Below are positions 8,668 through 16,582 of a stretch of DNA of 64,000 bases, piece after piece. Made by a program: the position numbers and the translations under genes. This stretch comes from Metabacillus halosaccharovorans (GTDB lineage Bacteria; Bacillota; Bacilli; Bacillales; Bacillaceae), in contig NZ_KV917372.1 in assembly GCF_002019635.1 (NCBI RefSeq), positions 1,798,001 to 1,862,000 of the forward strand. Direction: 5' to 3'. A model generated the notes under the pieces. That model had not been told where the DNA came from and did no database searches. It saw nothing but the letters and a program-made list of their open reading frames with translations. The stretch's first letter is position 1. Every line of letters begins with the position of its first letter.

Positions 8668-9501
8668 ATGGCGGATATAGATTTACCATCTGATTATGTA
8701 GCTTACCCTGAATCCCATGTATTAATTGCCGGTCATTTTCTTGTAAAGGATACATATCAAACAAAAAGGCAAGCCGGAATGAACGATTGGTTGATTACAT
8801 TCACCCTAGATGGCGAAGGTTATTTTAAGACAGGTGATGAACATATAAAATGCACTCAAGGGGATGTGACAATATTAAGGCCAACTGTTCCCCACCAATA
8901 CGGAACAAGCAGGGGGAAAACATGGCACTTTTACTGGGCCCACTTTTCTCCTGAACTCTTTGAAACCAACTATCTATCAGATAAACGCCTTGTAAATCTT
9001 ACAATAGAAAACGAATATATTCGCAATAGGATCAACCAATCCTTTGAAAAGCTTATTCAAGATTATCGAGAGAGACAGAGATATTGGTATGAGTTATGTG
9101 AACTTTCTCTAAAAGAAATTCTATTATTAATTGCCCAAAGACAAGAGCAAGCGTTGGATTCACGTATTGAAGAGGTTCTTCATATCCTTTCCAAACAAAT
9201 GAAGGATTCTATTAGCATTAATAAATTAGCAAAAAGTGTAAACTTATCTCCTTCAAGACTTTCTCATTTATTTAAAGAAAATGTCGGACATTCAATTCTT
9301 GATACATTGAAACAAATGAGACTAAATCAAGCTGCTCTTTTGCTCGAACATACGGATCGATCTGCCTCCGAGATTGCCTATGAGGTTGGATATCAAAACT
9401 ATAACTATTTTGCTATACATTTCCGTAAGCGTTACGGTGTCTCACCAAGAGAGTATAAAAAAATCCTCCGACTAATAGAACCTAATTATTGGTCCTATTA
9501 G
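8668..9501 (+). CDS. AraC family transcriptional regulator with cupin sensor domain
   Basis: A 277-residue regulator. Residues about 15-95 resemble an AraC-type cupin (GDVTILRPTVPHQYG, the usual sugar-pocket strand). Residues about 175-270 carry the double helix-turn-helix, with SISINKLAKSVNLSPSRLS in the first and ASEIAYEVGYQNYNYFAIHF in the second, ending in the conserved RKRYGVSPREY. It is divergent from the PhyH/TIM-barrel pair and convergent with the GH43-GH2 unit. It most likely activates the divergent pair in response to a sugar; control of the glycosidase operon is also possible. Confidence 0.88.
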   Translation: MADIDLPSDYVAYPESHVLIAGHFLVKDTYQTKRQAGMNDWLITFTLDGEGYFKTGDEHIKCTQGDVTILRPTVPHQYGTSRGKTWHFYWAHFSPELFETNYLSDKRLVNLTIENEYIRNRINQSFEKLIQDYRERQRYWYELCELSLKEILLLIAQRQEQALDSRIEEVLHILSKQMKDSISINKLAKSVNLSPSRLSHLFKENVGHSILDTLKQMRLNQAALLLEHTDRSASEIAYEVGYQNYNYFAIHFRKRYGVSPREYKKILRLIEPNYWSY

Positions 9502-9549
9502 TTGAAGGATGATGGAAAAAGAGGAATATTATTTATAATATCCACGAGA

Positions 9550-10506
9550 TTAACTCATGCCAGCACTTGGTTCAATCACCAGACCATCTTCTACCTCTTC
9601 TACTTTTACAAATAGTGGTCTTTCACTTCCGTGAGGTGTATCAGGATAATGCGTGCAGATATACAATTGCCCCTGGAAGTCACGGAAGAGACTGGAGTGA
9701 CCAGCATTCCGATCCATTAATAAGCCCTTGTCATGTGTCCATGGTCCTTCTATCTTACCTGAAGTTGATCTTGCCACAGCTACAGTATAACCACCATAAC
9801 CGGCATCTCCAAAGTTTGGAATGGAATAGCTTGACCATAACATCATTAAATCTCCGTTTTTCGCATGATACATATACGGTGCATCAGTTAAAAATCCATT
9901 CTTTTCAATCCGGGGATCCCCAAATTTGCGGATCCATTCCATATCTGCTGCATTTACTATTTGTACAGCCTCTCCCTTAGCTTGTGTTAAATCTTGGGTT
10001 AATTGAATGGCTTTTATTTTCCCTTCATATTCTTGTGTCCATTCATGACAGAAAACGATCCACCTCTGTCCTTGTTTGTCTTCATAAAATGTTCCATCTA
10101 AGCATTCCCAATCCTTAGGTGTTACAGGACCATTACTATGAGGCTTGTATGGACCGGCAGGATGGTTAGAAACCAAAATACCTGTACCGCGATGCTCTCC
10201 TATTCCTCCTTTAAAGGTAGCAAACATATAAAAACGCCCATCAATTTCGAATACCTCAGGAGCCCAATAATGCCGTACTCCCCAAAAACCTTTCGAAGGC
10301 TGAAATGCAACATAAGGTCCTTCCCAATTGTTTAAATCTTCTCCGACGTAGACTTCAAAAATTGGTTCCTTATCTCCGCATCCATCAGCAAAGGTTGTTC
10401 CAAATAAGTAATATTTCTTTTCCTTTTCAAAAGGAAAGACAAATGGATCTCTCATATGGATCTCATCTGTTTTTACTTTCTTTATTGTTCGAAATCCTTT
10501 TTCCAT
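9550..10506 (-). CDS. GH43-like glycoside hydrolase (five-bladed propeller)
   Basis: An approximately 318-residue single-domain GH43 protein with no signal peptide. The catalytic base is the Asp in MRDPFVF and the pKa-modulating Asp is in CLDGTFYED. The acid position reads FLTDAPYMY, with Asp where most GH43 enzymes have Glu; I recall this TD-A/G-P form in some GH43 subfamilies, so it need not be inactive. It is the last gene of the GH2 unit, and the upstream stop overlaps the ribosome binding site. A GTG at 10518 is possible, but AGGTGG at 10520-10515 sits 8 bases before the ATG at 10506, which I prefer. Arabinofuranosidase, xylosidase or galactosidase activity is possible. Confidence 0.8.
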   Translation of the reverse strand: MEKGFRTIKKVKTDEIHMRDPFVFPFEKEKKYYLFGTTFADGCGDKEPIFEVYVGEDLNNWEGPYVAFQPSKGFWGVRHYWAPEVFEIDGRFYMFATFKGGIGEHRGTGILVSNHPAGPYKPHSNGPVTPKDWECLDGTFYEDKQGQRWIVFCHEWTQEYEGKIKAIQLTQDLTQAKGEAVQIVNAADMEWIRKFGDPRIEKNGFLTDAPYMYHAKNGDLMMLWSSYSIPNFGDAGYGGYTVAVARSTSGKIEGPWTHDKGLLMDRNAGHSSLFRDFQGQLYICTHYPDTPHGSERPLFVKVEEVEDGLVIEPSAGMS

Positions 10507-10518
10507 ACATTCCACCAC

Positions 10519-12318
10519 CTAATTCTTTACGATTTCCTGATGCCACATGTCATTTATTTTTTTTATCTCTGATAACTCACATTTTGGTTCACGACTATAG
10601 GTTAAAAGCCCGTTAATTTCTTGTTCAACATCAGTCAATTGTGTATAGCAATAACCGTGAAGAGCTTTTGAAGTATAAACTGCTTCCATCACTCGTTTGT
10701 AGTCACTTATAAATTCTTCTTTATTACTTACAGATGTATACCCCCACCCTGAGTCCTCACCCAGTTTAAAACCAATTCCTCCAAACTCAGTCAAAATGAT
10801 CGGCTCTCCTCGGTATTCAAAACCATTAGCATAAATTTTACGTTTTGCAGGCTGTGATGTAAGGATATTCTCTTTCGTTACTATAGACTCTTTAAATGCT
10901 TCATATTTTGCCGCTTCATCCTTATTGCCATGATTATAATTGTGAACGGCACAAATATCAGATTTTGTCATTTCCCAGCCATCATTTGAGATGACTAGAC
11001 GGGTCGTATCTATTGAATGAATCATATGATACATGGCAAGAGAATGATGCTGTTCCTGTTTATCGGCACGAACTCCCGGAATTCCCCAACTTTCATTTAA
11101 AGGAACCCACGCAACAATTGAAGGATGATTATAGTCTCTTTCAATGATTTCAAACCATTCTCTTGTTAATCTAGCAACAGCATCTTCACTATAAGAAGCA
11201 GAAGCTGCACACTCCCCCCAGACCAAGAAACCTAATTGGTCTGCCCAATATAAAAATCTAGGATCCTCAACCTTTTGATGCTTTCTGCAACCATTGAAAC
11301 CCATTTCCTTTGCAAGCTCAATATCTTTTTTCAGATCCTCATCTGAAGGTGCCGTTAATAACCCTTCCGGCCAATAGCCTTGATCTAGAACCAACTTCTG
11401 GTAATAAGGCTTATTATTTAAATAGATCATTCCATTTTCAGTATGAATTTTCCGCATCCCAAAATAAGAATCTATTTGATCCAATACCTGTTGATCATCT
11501 CTCAAGATTAATTTCACATCGAAAAGATTTGGATTTTCCGGTGTCCAATTCCAACCATCGTGGTGAAAACCCGTTCTAAAGATTTTCCGATTATATAAAT
11601 GTATTGTTCGTTTATTAAATCGTTCATGAATATCGATACAATCTTTGGCAATAAGTTCATCTTTGAATCGAATTTCTACTTCTGCTTTTTTCCCTTGGTA
11701 ATCACCATTCACTTCAAAATCAAGTTTAATCTCTCCATTATCTACATCTGGTGTAAACCTTACTTTTGAAAGGTGTGAGGAACTTACAGGTTCCAGCCAT
11801 ACCGTTTGCCAGATTCCAGTTGTCCGCGTATACCAAATGGAATCAGATTGTTCGACCCAATATTGTTTCCCTCTGGGAATTGTTTCATCTGTTGAAGGAT
11901 CTTCCACTCGAACAACGAGGGTTTCTTTTCCTCCGGTCAAATAATGTGTAATATCAAATGAAAATGACACATGGCCACCTTCATGAAATCCAACAAGCTG
12001 TTCATTGATATACACCCATGCACGATAGTCTACCGCTCCAAAATGTAAAATGATCCGTTTCTCTTCCCAGCTTTTAGGGACCTCAAATTCACGACGATAC
12101 CAAACAATATCATGAAATGCCGAATCTCCTATAGTACTAAGCTTTGTTTGATAAGCAAAAGGAACGTTGATGTTTTGATTATATACCTGTGATTTATTAA
12201 ACCACTTTTCTTCTAACCCCTTATTTTGATCATCAAAAGCGAAGTCCCAAATGCCATTTAAATTGATCCATTCTTTCCTTACTAATTGAGGACGCGGATA
12301 TTCTTTACGATCGATCAT
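10519..12318 (-). CDS. GH2 family beta-galactosidase/beta-glucuronidase-like enzyme
   Basis: A 599-residue GH2 enzyme with a jelly-roll sugar-binding domain (about 1-180), an immunoglobulin-like domain (about 183-290) and a TIM barrel (about 295-599). The acid/base is Glu409 in WVPLNESWG and the nucleophile Glu511 in ILTEFGGIG. It is short compared with LacZ (about 1000 residues), like many Firmicute GH2 enzymes acting on oligosaccharides. No signal peptide is present, so it works in the cytoplasm. It lies 23 bases after the ABC permease pair and abuts the GH43 gene, so import and cleavage appear to be one operon. Beta-galactosidase is the most likely activity given the fucosidase and xylosidase nearby; beta-mannosidase, beta-glucuronidase or arabinosidase cannot be excluded. 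Confidence 0.82.
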   Translation of the reverse strand: MIDRKEYPRPQLVRKEWINLNGIWDFAFDDQNKGLEEKWFNKSQVYNQNINVPFAYQTKLSTIGDSAFHDIVWYRREFEVPKSWEEKRIILHFGAVDYRAWVYINEQLVGFHEGGHVSFSFDITHYLTGGKETLVVRVEDPSTDETIPRGKQYWVEQSDSIWYTRTTGIWQTVWLEPVSSSHLSKVRFTPDVDNGEIKLDFEVNGDYQGKKAEVEIRFKDELIAKDCIDIHERFNKRTIHLYNRKIFRTGFHHDGWNWTPENPNLFDVKLILRDDQQVLDQIDSYFGMRKIHTENGMIYLNNKPYYQKLVLDQGYWPEGLLTAPSDEDLKKDIELAKEMGFNGCRKHQKVEDPRFLYWADQLGFLVWGECAASASYSEDAVARLTREWFEIIERDYNHPSIVAWVPLNESWGIPGVRADKQEQHHSLAMYHMIHSIDTTRLVISNDGWEMTKSDICAVHNYNHGNKDEAAKYEAFKESIVTKENILTSQPAKRKIYANGFEYRGEPIILTEFGGIGFKLGEDSGWGYTSVSNKEEFISDYKRVMEAVYTSKALHGYCYTQLTDVEQEINGLLTYSREPKCELSEIKKINDMWHQEIVKN

Positions 12319-12341
12319 TTTTTTCTCTCCTTACGAATCTA

Positions 12342-13172
12342 TTATTTTATTCCAGAGTTAGTGACACTTTTCACAAAGTATTTGTTTGCATATAAAAATA
12401 CGATAATGGCCGGAATTGTTGCAATAACGGTCGAAGCCATCATTTTGGCAGGGTTCACAAAGTTTGAACCTTGTATTAAGCTTGCTATCCCTGTGGTAAT
12501 TGTTCTCATTTCATTTGAATTCACAACTAATGACGGCCATAAGTAATCATTATATATATTCATAAAGGTGATAACCCCTAGAGTCATGACTACCGGTTTA
12601 ATTGTTGGGAAGATTACCTTCAGCAATATATCCCATTGATTTGCACCATCTAGATAAGCCGCTTCCTCCAATTCTTTCGGAAAAGAAAGTAGAAAGTTAT
12701 AAATAAGAAATACACCAAGTGTGCTGGCCGTGTATGGAAAGATAAGTGGTACAAATGTGTCTAACAAATTCACACTTTTAAACAGGTAAAAGGCCGGAAA
12801 TAGCGTGACAATCCCCGGAATTGTTAGAGCACCTACTACTAGAAGAAGAATGACCTTTTTCCCTGGAACATTAAGCCTCGCCAATGCATAAGCAGCTAGT
12901 ATATCAACGATAACGACCAAAACTGTTCCAATTAAGGTAACAATCCCTGTGTTGAACAACCATAATATAATTGGTGCTTGAGAAGCATCTGTAAACATCT
13001 CCGTATAATTTACCAGCGTCCATTCCTTCGGCAGAATGGACGTACTTGACATGGACTCTCCCAAAGTTTTAAAAGAAGTAAAGATCATCCATACAAGCGG
13101 AAGTAAAAATAGTATTGAGAGAAACACCGCAATGATAACGATCGGAATCGATTTTTTATTGCTTTTTTTCAT
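12342..13172 (-). CDS. carbohydrate ABC transporter permease, MalG type
   Basis: A 276-residue membrane protein with about six transmembrane segments and the permease EAA loop EEAAYLDGANQWDILLKVIF near residue 170, which docks on the ATPase. It belongs to the MalG/AraQ group of the CUT1 sugar importers. Its ATG overlaps the last bases of the MalF-type gene by 4, showing translational coupling. No ATPase gene is near, so a shared MsmX-type ATPase encoded elsewhere is expected. Confidence 0.92.
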   Translation of the reverse strand: MKKSNKKSIPIVIIAVFLSILFLLPLVWMIFTSFKTLGESMSSTSILPKEWTLVNYTEMFTDASQAPIILWLFNTGIVTLIGTVLVVIVDILAAYALARLNVPGKKVILLLVVGALTIPGIVTLFPAFYLFKSVNLLDTFVPLIFPYTASTLGVFLIYNFLLSFPKELEEAAYLDGANQWDILLKVIFPTIKPVVMTLGVITFMNIYNDYLWPSLVVNSNEMRTITTGIASLIQGSNFVNPAKMMASTVIATIPAIIVFLYANKYFVKSVTNSGIK

Positions 13173-14068
13173 TTTGAGGTCACTTCCTTAAATTCCTTCT
13201 TTTTGTAAGACATCCAAAACTGAGCACCCGTTACCAGCATCATAACAATTCCCATTAGCATGGCCATTGCTGAGCCCACACCCAGTTGATTTAAATTAAA
13301 TACCGTTTGCTGAGTATTCATAATTAGTGTAGTTGTTGATTGCTCAGGACCGCCGGCCGTAATAAGCTGTGTTTGTCCATACAAATTAAATGAGGCGATA
13401 ACAGTTGTAATTAGAATAAAAATGCTCACATTTTTAATTTCAGGAAGAGTGATATATCTAAATGTTGCAAATGGCCCGGCACCATCTAATCCAGCCGCTT
13501 CATATAAGCTTCCATCTACCTCGTCCAACGCATTCACAAATAATAGCATGTTAAATCCAATGGTCCACCAAACAGTTGCAATGAGAATCGTTAACCATGC
13601 ATATGGCTGTTCTCCCAGCCAATTTACTTGACTACCTAAAAGATTGTTAATATAACCGCCATTTCCATTAAATAGCCATAAAAAGATTGCTGAAACAGCT
13701 GTTACAGATACAGAATATGAAAGAAAATAAATCGTTCTAAACACCGGCTTTAACTTATCAGGTAAATTATCTATTACCAGCGCAAGACCAAGACTAATAA
13801 TGATTAACGGTGGTACGCTAATCACGACAAAGACTAATGTATTCATTAAACCTTTCATAAAAAGCTCATTATAAATCGTTCCTGAAGTGAGAATATTGAC
13901 GTAATTTTTCAATCCTACAAACCCGTTATTTCCATTAGAAATGTTCCAATCATGCAAGCTGATCCATACTCCAAAAAGGAGAGGCACTAGCCAGAACATA
14001 ACAAAAAACAAAATGAATGGAGATATCATCAACACAGCCCAATTTCTTGAAGATTTTTTGTTAAACAT
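13169..14068 (-). CDS. carbohydrate ABC transporter permease, MalF type
   Basis: A 299-residue inner-membrane subunit with six predicted transmembrane helices and the EAA motif YEAAGLDGAGPFATFRYITL near residue 200. The frame runs up to 14134, overlapping the solute-binding gene, but GGAGGT at 14080-14075 stands 6 bases before the ATG at 14068, which fixes the start. It pairs with the MalG-type permease and the solute-binding protein on either side as one CUT1 importer. Confidence 0.92.
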   Translation of the reverse strand: MFNKKSSRNWAVLMISPFILFFVMFWLVPLLFGVWISLHDWNISNGNNGFVGLKNYVNILTSGTIYNELFMKGLMNTLVFVVISVPPLIIISLGLALVIDNLPDKLKPVFRTIYFLSYSVSVTAVSAIFLWLFNGNGGYINNLLGSQVNWLGEQPYAWLTILIATVWWTIGFNMLLFVNALDEVDGSLYEAAGLDGAGPFATFRYITLPEIKNVSIFILITTVIASFNLYGQTQLITAGGPEQSTTTLIMNTQQTVFNLNQLGVGSAMAMLMGIVMMLVTGAQFWMSYKKKEFKEVTSK

Positions 14069-14111
14069 TTGGTTACCTCCATGCTTATGATTTTTTGCCC
14101 TTCTTGTCTTC

Positions 14112-15395
14112 TTATTTTTTAGGTTCTGCATCACCTATTTGTTTTGCTAAATCTGTCGCTTTATCTAGTTCCACCATTAATTGCTCTTTAGTAAAGTTTT
14201 TATTGGAGACTATTTTTGTAAAAACAGTTGTGTTCATATAACGAATTTGTTCTCCAAATAAATACACTTGTGGAGCAGGAACAAATGCATCAAATTGTTG
14301 AGTATTCGCATAGGCCACTTCATATTTCTCCTTGTTTTCTTCCATTAATTTTATTGTCGGTAGATGTAACGGGGCTTGTCCTCCCTCAGCCCAATTGATC
14401 AAATTCTCTGGAGTATACAGATAGTGTAAAAATGCCGAAATACCCTCTAGAACTTCAGGGTCTTCCACTTTGGAAGATAAAGCGATTGTATGAGAATTCC
14501 CGTATACTGCCTGTTTTTCTCCTAACTTAGGGACAGAAGATACACCTAGCTTATTACCATACTGTTCCTTTGCAGCACCGTAAAACCAAGGGCCTGTTAA
14601 AGCAACAGCTGTTTGGTCAGTACCTCCTCCTGCATTTTGCTTCATAAACGATTGAAACTCTCCGTCAAGACCAAGTCCTGAAGGTGATATCTTATCTTTC
14701 CAAACCATATCGTGAAATTGCATTAATGCATCAGCAAATTCAGGTTTGCTAAAATTCAAATAATTATCTTTTTTCAAGTCAATTCCGTTTTGAGCTGCGA
14801 TCGTTAACATATAAAATTCAACTAGACCACTTGACGGAACTCCTAAAGCGTATACATTTTTGTTTTTAGCCTGCAATGTAGCATTTAACTGGATTATATC
14901 TCCGTAGTTTGTGATTTTTTCAGAAACAAGATCTTTGTTATATAACATGGTTAAAGGATGAATATCTAGAGGCGCAGCAAATAATTTTCCGTCTAGTTTC
15001 ATTATCTTCTTTCCTGCTGGATGAAAATCAGTTTCCTTAACTCCGGCTTTTTCCATAACCGTTGATATATCCTGAATTAAGCCGTCTTTTTTATACGTTT
15101 CCAGGTTATTCCCATGAATAACTACCAAATCATAGTTTCCCGATTTAAACTTTGTATAATGATCCTTTTCCTGAAGTTCAACGATATGATATTTATCTTG
15201 TGCGTGATTAAATCCATCCGTAATCTTCTTCATATAGGCTCCATCGCCGCCTGTAAAGCCATTAATAAAAGCGATTTCAATTTTTCCCTCTTCTATATTT
15301 GAAACGTTTCTTTCATAATATGATCGATAGAGAAAATACCCACTAAAGAATAAAATGAGTGATGTAATTACTAAAATCCATTTTCTTTTCGTCAC
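14112..15395 (-). CDS. membrane-anchored sugar-binding protein of an ABC importer
   Basis: A 427-residue extracellular solute-binding protein, family 1. It begins MTKRKWILVITSLILFFSG: a basic start and one hydrophobic helix, but no lipobox Cys, so it is probably held by an uncleaved N-terminal helix, which is unusual for a Gram-positive sugar receptor. Family features include EIAFINGFTGGDGAYMKKI at the start of the mature part, LTGPWFYGA and the C-terminal domain. The GTG at 15395 is chosen because GAGGAGGG precedes it by 7 bases; an upstream ATG (15416) lies before that site. It is first in the operon with both permeases, and its promoter region carries two copies of a palindrome next to an ATTACATG box shared with the ArsR-type gene. 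Confidence 0.88.
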   Translation of the reverse strand: MTKRKWILVITSLILFFSGYFLYRSYYERNVSNIEEGKIEIAFINGFTGGDGAYMKKITDGFNHAQDKYHIVELQEKDHYTKFKSGNYDLVVIHGNNLETYKKDGLIQDISTVMEKAGVKETDFHPAGKKIMKLDGKLFAAPLDIHPLTMLYNKDLVSEKITNYGDIIQLNATLQAKNKNVYALGVPSSGLVEFYMLTIAAQNGIDLKKDNYLNFSKPEFADALMQFHDMVWKDKISPSGLGLDGEFQSFMKQNAGGGTDQTAVALTGPWFYGAAKEQYGNKLGVSSVPKLGEKQAVYGNSHTIALSSKVEDPEVLEGISAFLHYLYTPENLINWAEGGQAPLHLPTIKLMEENKEKYEVAYANTQQFDAFVPAPQVYLFGEQIRYMNTTVFTKIVSNKNFTKEQLMVELDKATDLAKQIGDAEPKK

Positions 15396-15420
15396 ATGAA
15401 TCCCTCCTCTTGCCATTATT

Positions 15421-15465
15421 ATTACATGATTTATTATAATAAATCAATGTTTTTTATTATAATAA
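15421..15465 (-). promoter_or_regulatory. operator region with ATTACATG box and paired palindromes
   Basis: An 18-base perfect palindrome (15428-15445) contains TTATTATAATAA, and the same 12-base palindrome recurs at 15454-15465, centre to centre 23 bases, about two helix turns. The first is joined to ATTACATG (15421-15428). A matching ATTACATG followed by a degenerate version of the palindrome lies at 16444-16467 in front of the ArsR-type gene. This is the expected layout for a dimeric repressor controlling the importer operon and itself. Confidence 0.6.
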
Positions 15466-15472
15466 TTTATAT

Positions 15473-15503
15473 AATAAAAAAGCGTTCCGTGTAGGAACGC
15501 TTT
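15473..15503 (-). terminator. intrinsic terminator of the ArsR-type regulator gene
   Basis: Arms AAAGCGTTCC (15479-15488) and GGAACGCTTT (15494-15503) form a perfect 10-bp stem with a GTGTA loop. On the minus strand it is followed by a T run. It overlaps the regulator stop codon and separates that gene from the importer operon. Confidence 0.9.
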
Positions 15504-16428
15504 ATTCATTTACCAACGGTAAGGAATATTTTATTTTCATAATGAGGTCTTGTTCATAGTTACCGAATTGACTGCCAAATAAATTGATTCCTCCCATATT
15601 TACGGAATCTTTTTTCACCCCAAGTCTTAAGGAAATATAAGGTTTTTCCAAGAGCTCCAAATCTTCGATAGTGGTGTTGGATATTTTTACTCCATCAATA
15701 AAGCTGCCTTCATGGTTTACTTTCCATTTTTTCAATAGACCGTACTGGGTATTATGTGTTTCCCACCAACTTGGAGTTAAGAACCCCCTCTCTCCTCCGA
15801 AGTCACCTGGAGACGTCCAATAACCCAGCTCTTTATCATTAACCCAGCACGTAATATCTGATGGCCAATCCGCTTTGTGATAAGGAGCTTCAGAACATAT
15901 CTCTACTGAAAAATATAATTCTTCAATATTGACTCCATACGGGATTCTGTTCGGAAAATGGTATTCAACAAAACCTGAGCGAAACCAAATTAATTGCGCC
16001 TTTTTCCTTTCCGGTTCATAAAAAGAGCGAGGGTCGTCAAGAATATGGATAATTTCTTGATCACCTAAAAGTCCGCAAGATGGATCAACTTCACAATTAA
16101 CATATTCACCAATAGGCATTTCAAACGTTACTGAATCCTCATTTACCTGTTTAGGCTCCTCTAAGTTTATAATAATTCTGTCATATAGTTTAGTGTTAAT
16201 TTTTTGGCTTCCACGCCCAGGAATCATTTCTGTACTTATTAGTCCTGCTTCCTCCAATTTTTTCACGTTCACAGCAGCCGTACTAAATGGAATCCCTAGA
16301 CGATCAGATAGTTCATTTACATTTTTCGGACCATCAGCCAATATCTTAATGATCTGCATTCGTTGTTCATGACCAAGTGTTTTACATATTTCTATAGCTT
16401 CATGTAAAGTTAATTGTAATGTTCTCAC
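15502..16428 (-). CDS. ArsR-type winged-helix transcriptional regulator with sensor-like C-terminal domain
   Basis: An approximately 308-residue protein. Residues about 10-80 form an ArsR-type winged helix (LGHEQRMQIIKILADGPKNV, then ELSDRLGIPFSTAAVNVKKL). The remaining 220 residues look like a beta-rich ligand domain with a CEVDPSCGLLG segment; I cannot name the family. Such ArsR-like proteins with large C-terminal domains sit beside sugar ABC operons in Firmicutes. The ATG at 16440 overlaps the GGAGGG ribosome binding site, so the GTG at 16428 is preferred. It has a near-consensus promoter with an operator-like repeat just after the -10 box, which implies autorepression. Confidence 0.8.
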   Translation of the reverse strand: MRTLQLTLHEAIEICKTLGHEQRMQIIKILADGPKNVNELSDRLGIPFSTAAVNVKKLEEAGLISTEMIPGRGSQKINTKLYDRIIINLEEPKQVNEDSVTFEMPIGEYVNCEVDPSCGLLGDQEIIHILDDPRSFYEPERKKAQLIWFRSGFVEYHFPNRIPYGVNIEELYFSVEICSEAPYHKADWPSDITCWVNDKELGYWTSPGDFGGERGFLTPSWWETHNTQYGLLKKWKVNHEGSFIDGVKISNTTIEDLELLEKPYISLRLGVKKDSVNMGGINLFGSQFGNYEQDLIMKIKYSLPLVNE

Positions 16429-16443
16429 GATACCCTCCATTTT

Positions 16444-16496
16444 ATTACATGTTTTATTGTTATAAAAATTATCTTAAATGGTAGAGTATATGTCAA
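16444..16496 (-). promoter_or_regulatory. promoter and operator of the ArsR-type gene
   Basis: On the minus strand TTGACA (16496 to 16491), a 17-base spacer and GATAAT (16473 to 16468) form a near-consensus sigma-A promoter. The block at 16444-16467, starting with ATTACATG and continuing as an imperfect palindrome, covers the expected start point and resembles the sequence in front of the solute-binding gene (15421-15445). A repressor bound there would block initiation. Confidence 0.75.
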
Positions 16497-16582
16497 GGGT
16501 TGTAATAAAAATATTATTCATACTTCCGAGAGCAATCGTCTGTATTCAGATTTCACTTTCATTATAAACTACTATCACTATA

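Noticed and set aside
9567-9980. 137-codon open frame on the plus strand
   Set aside because: It is antisense to the GH43-like gene; composition is Leu/His-rich as expected of a shadow frame, with no Shine-Dalgarno site.
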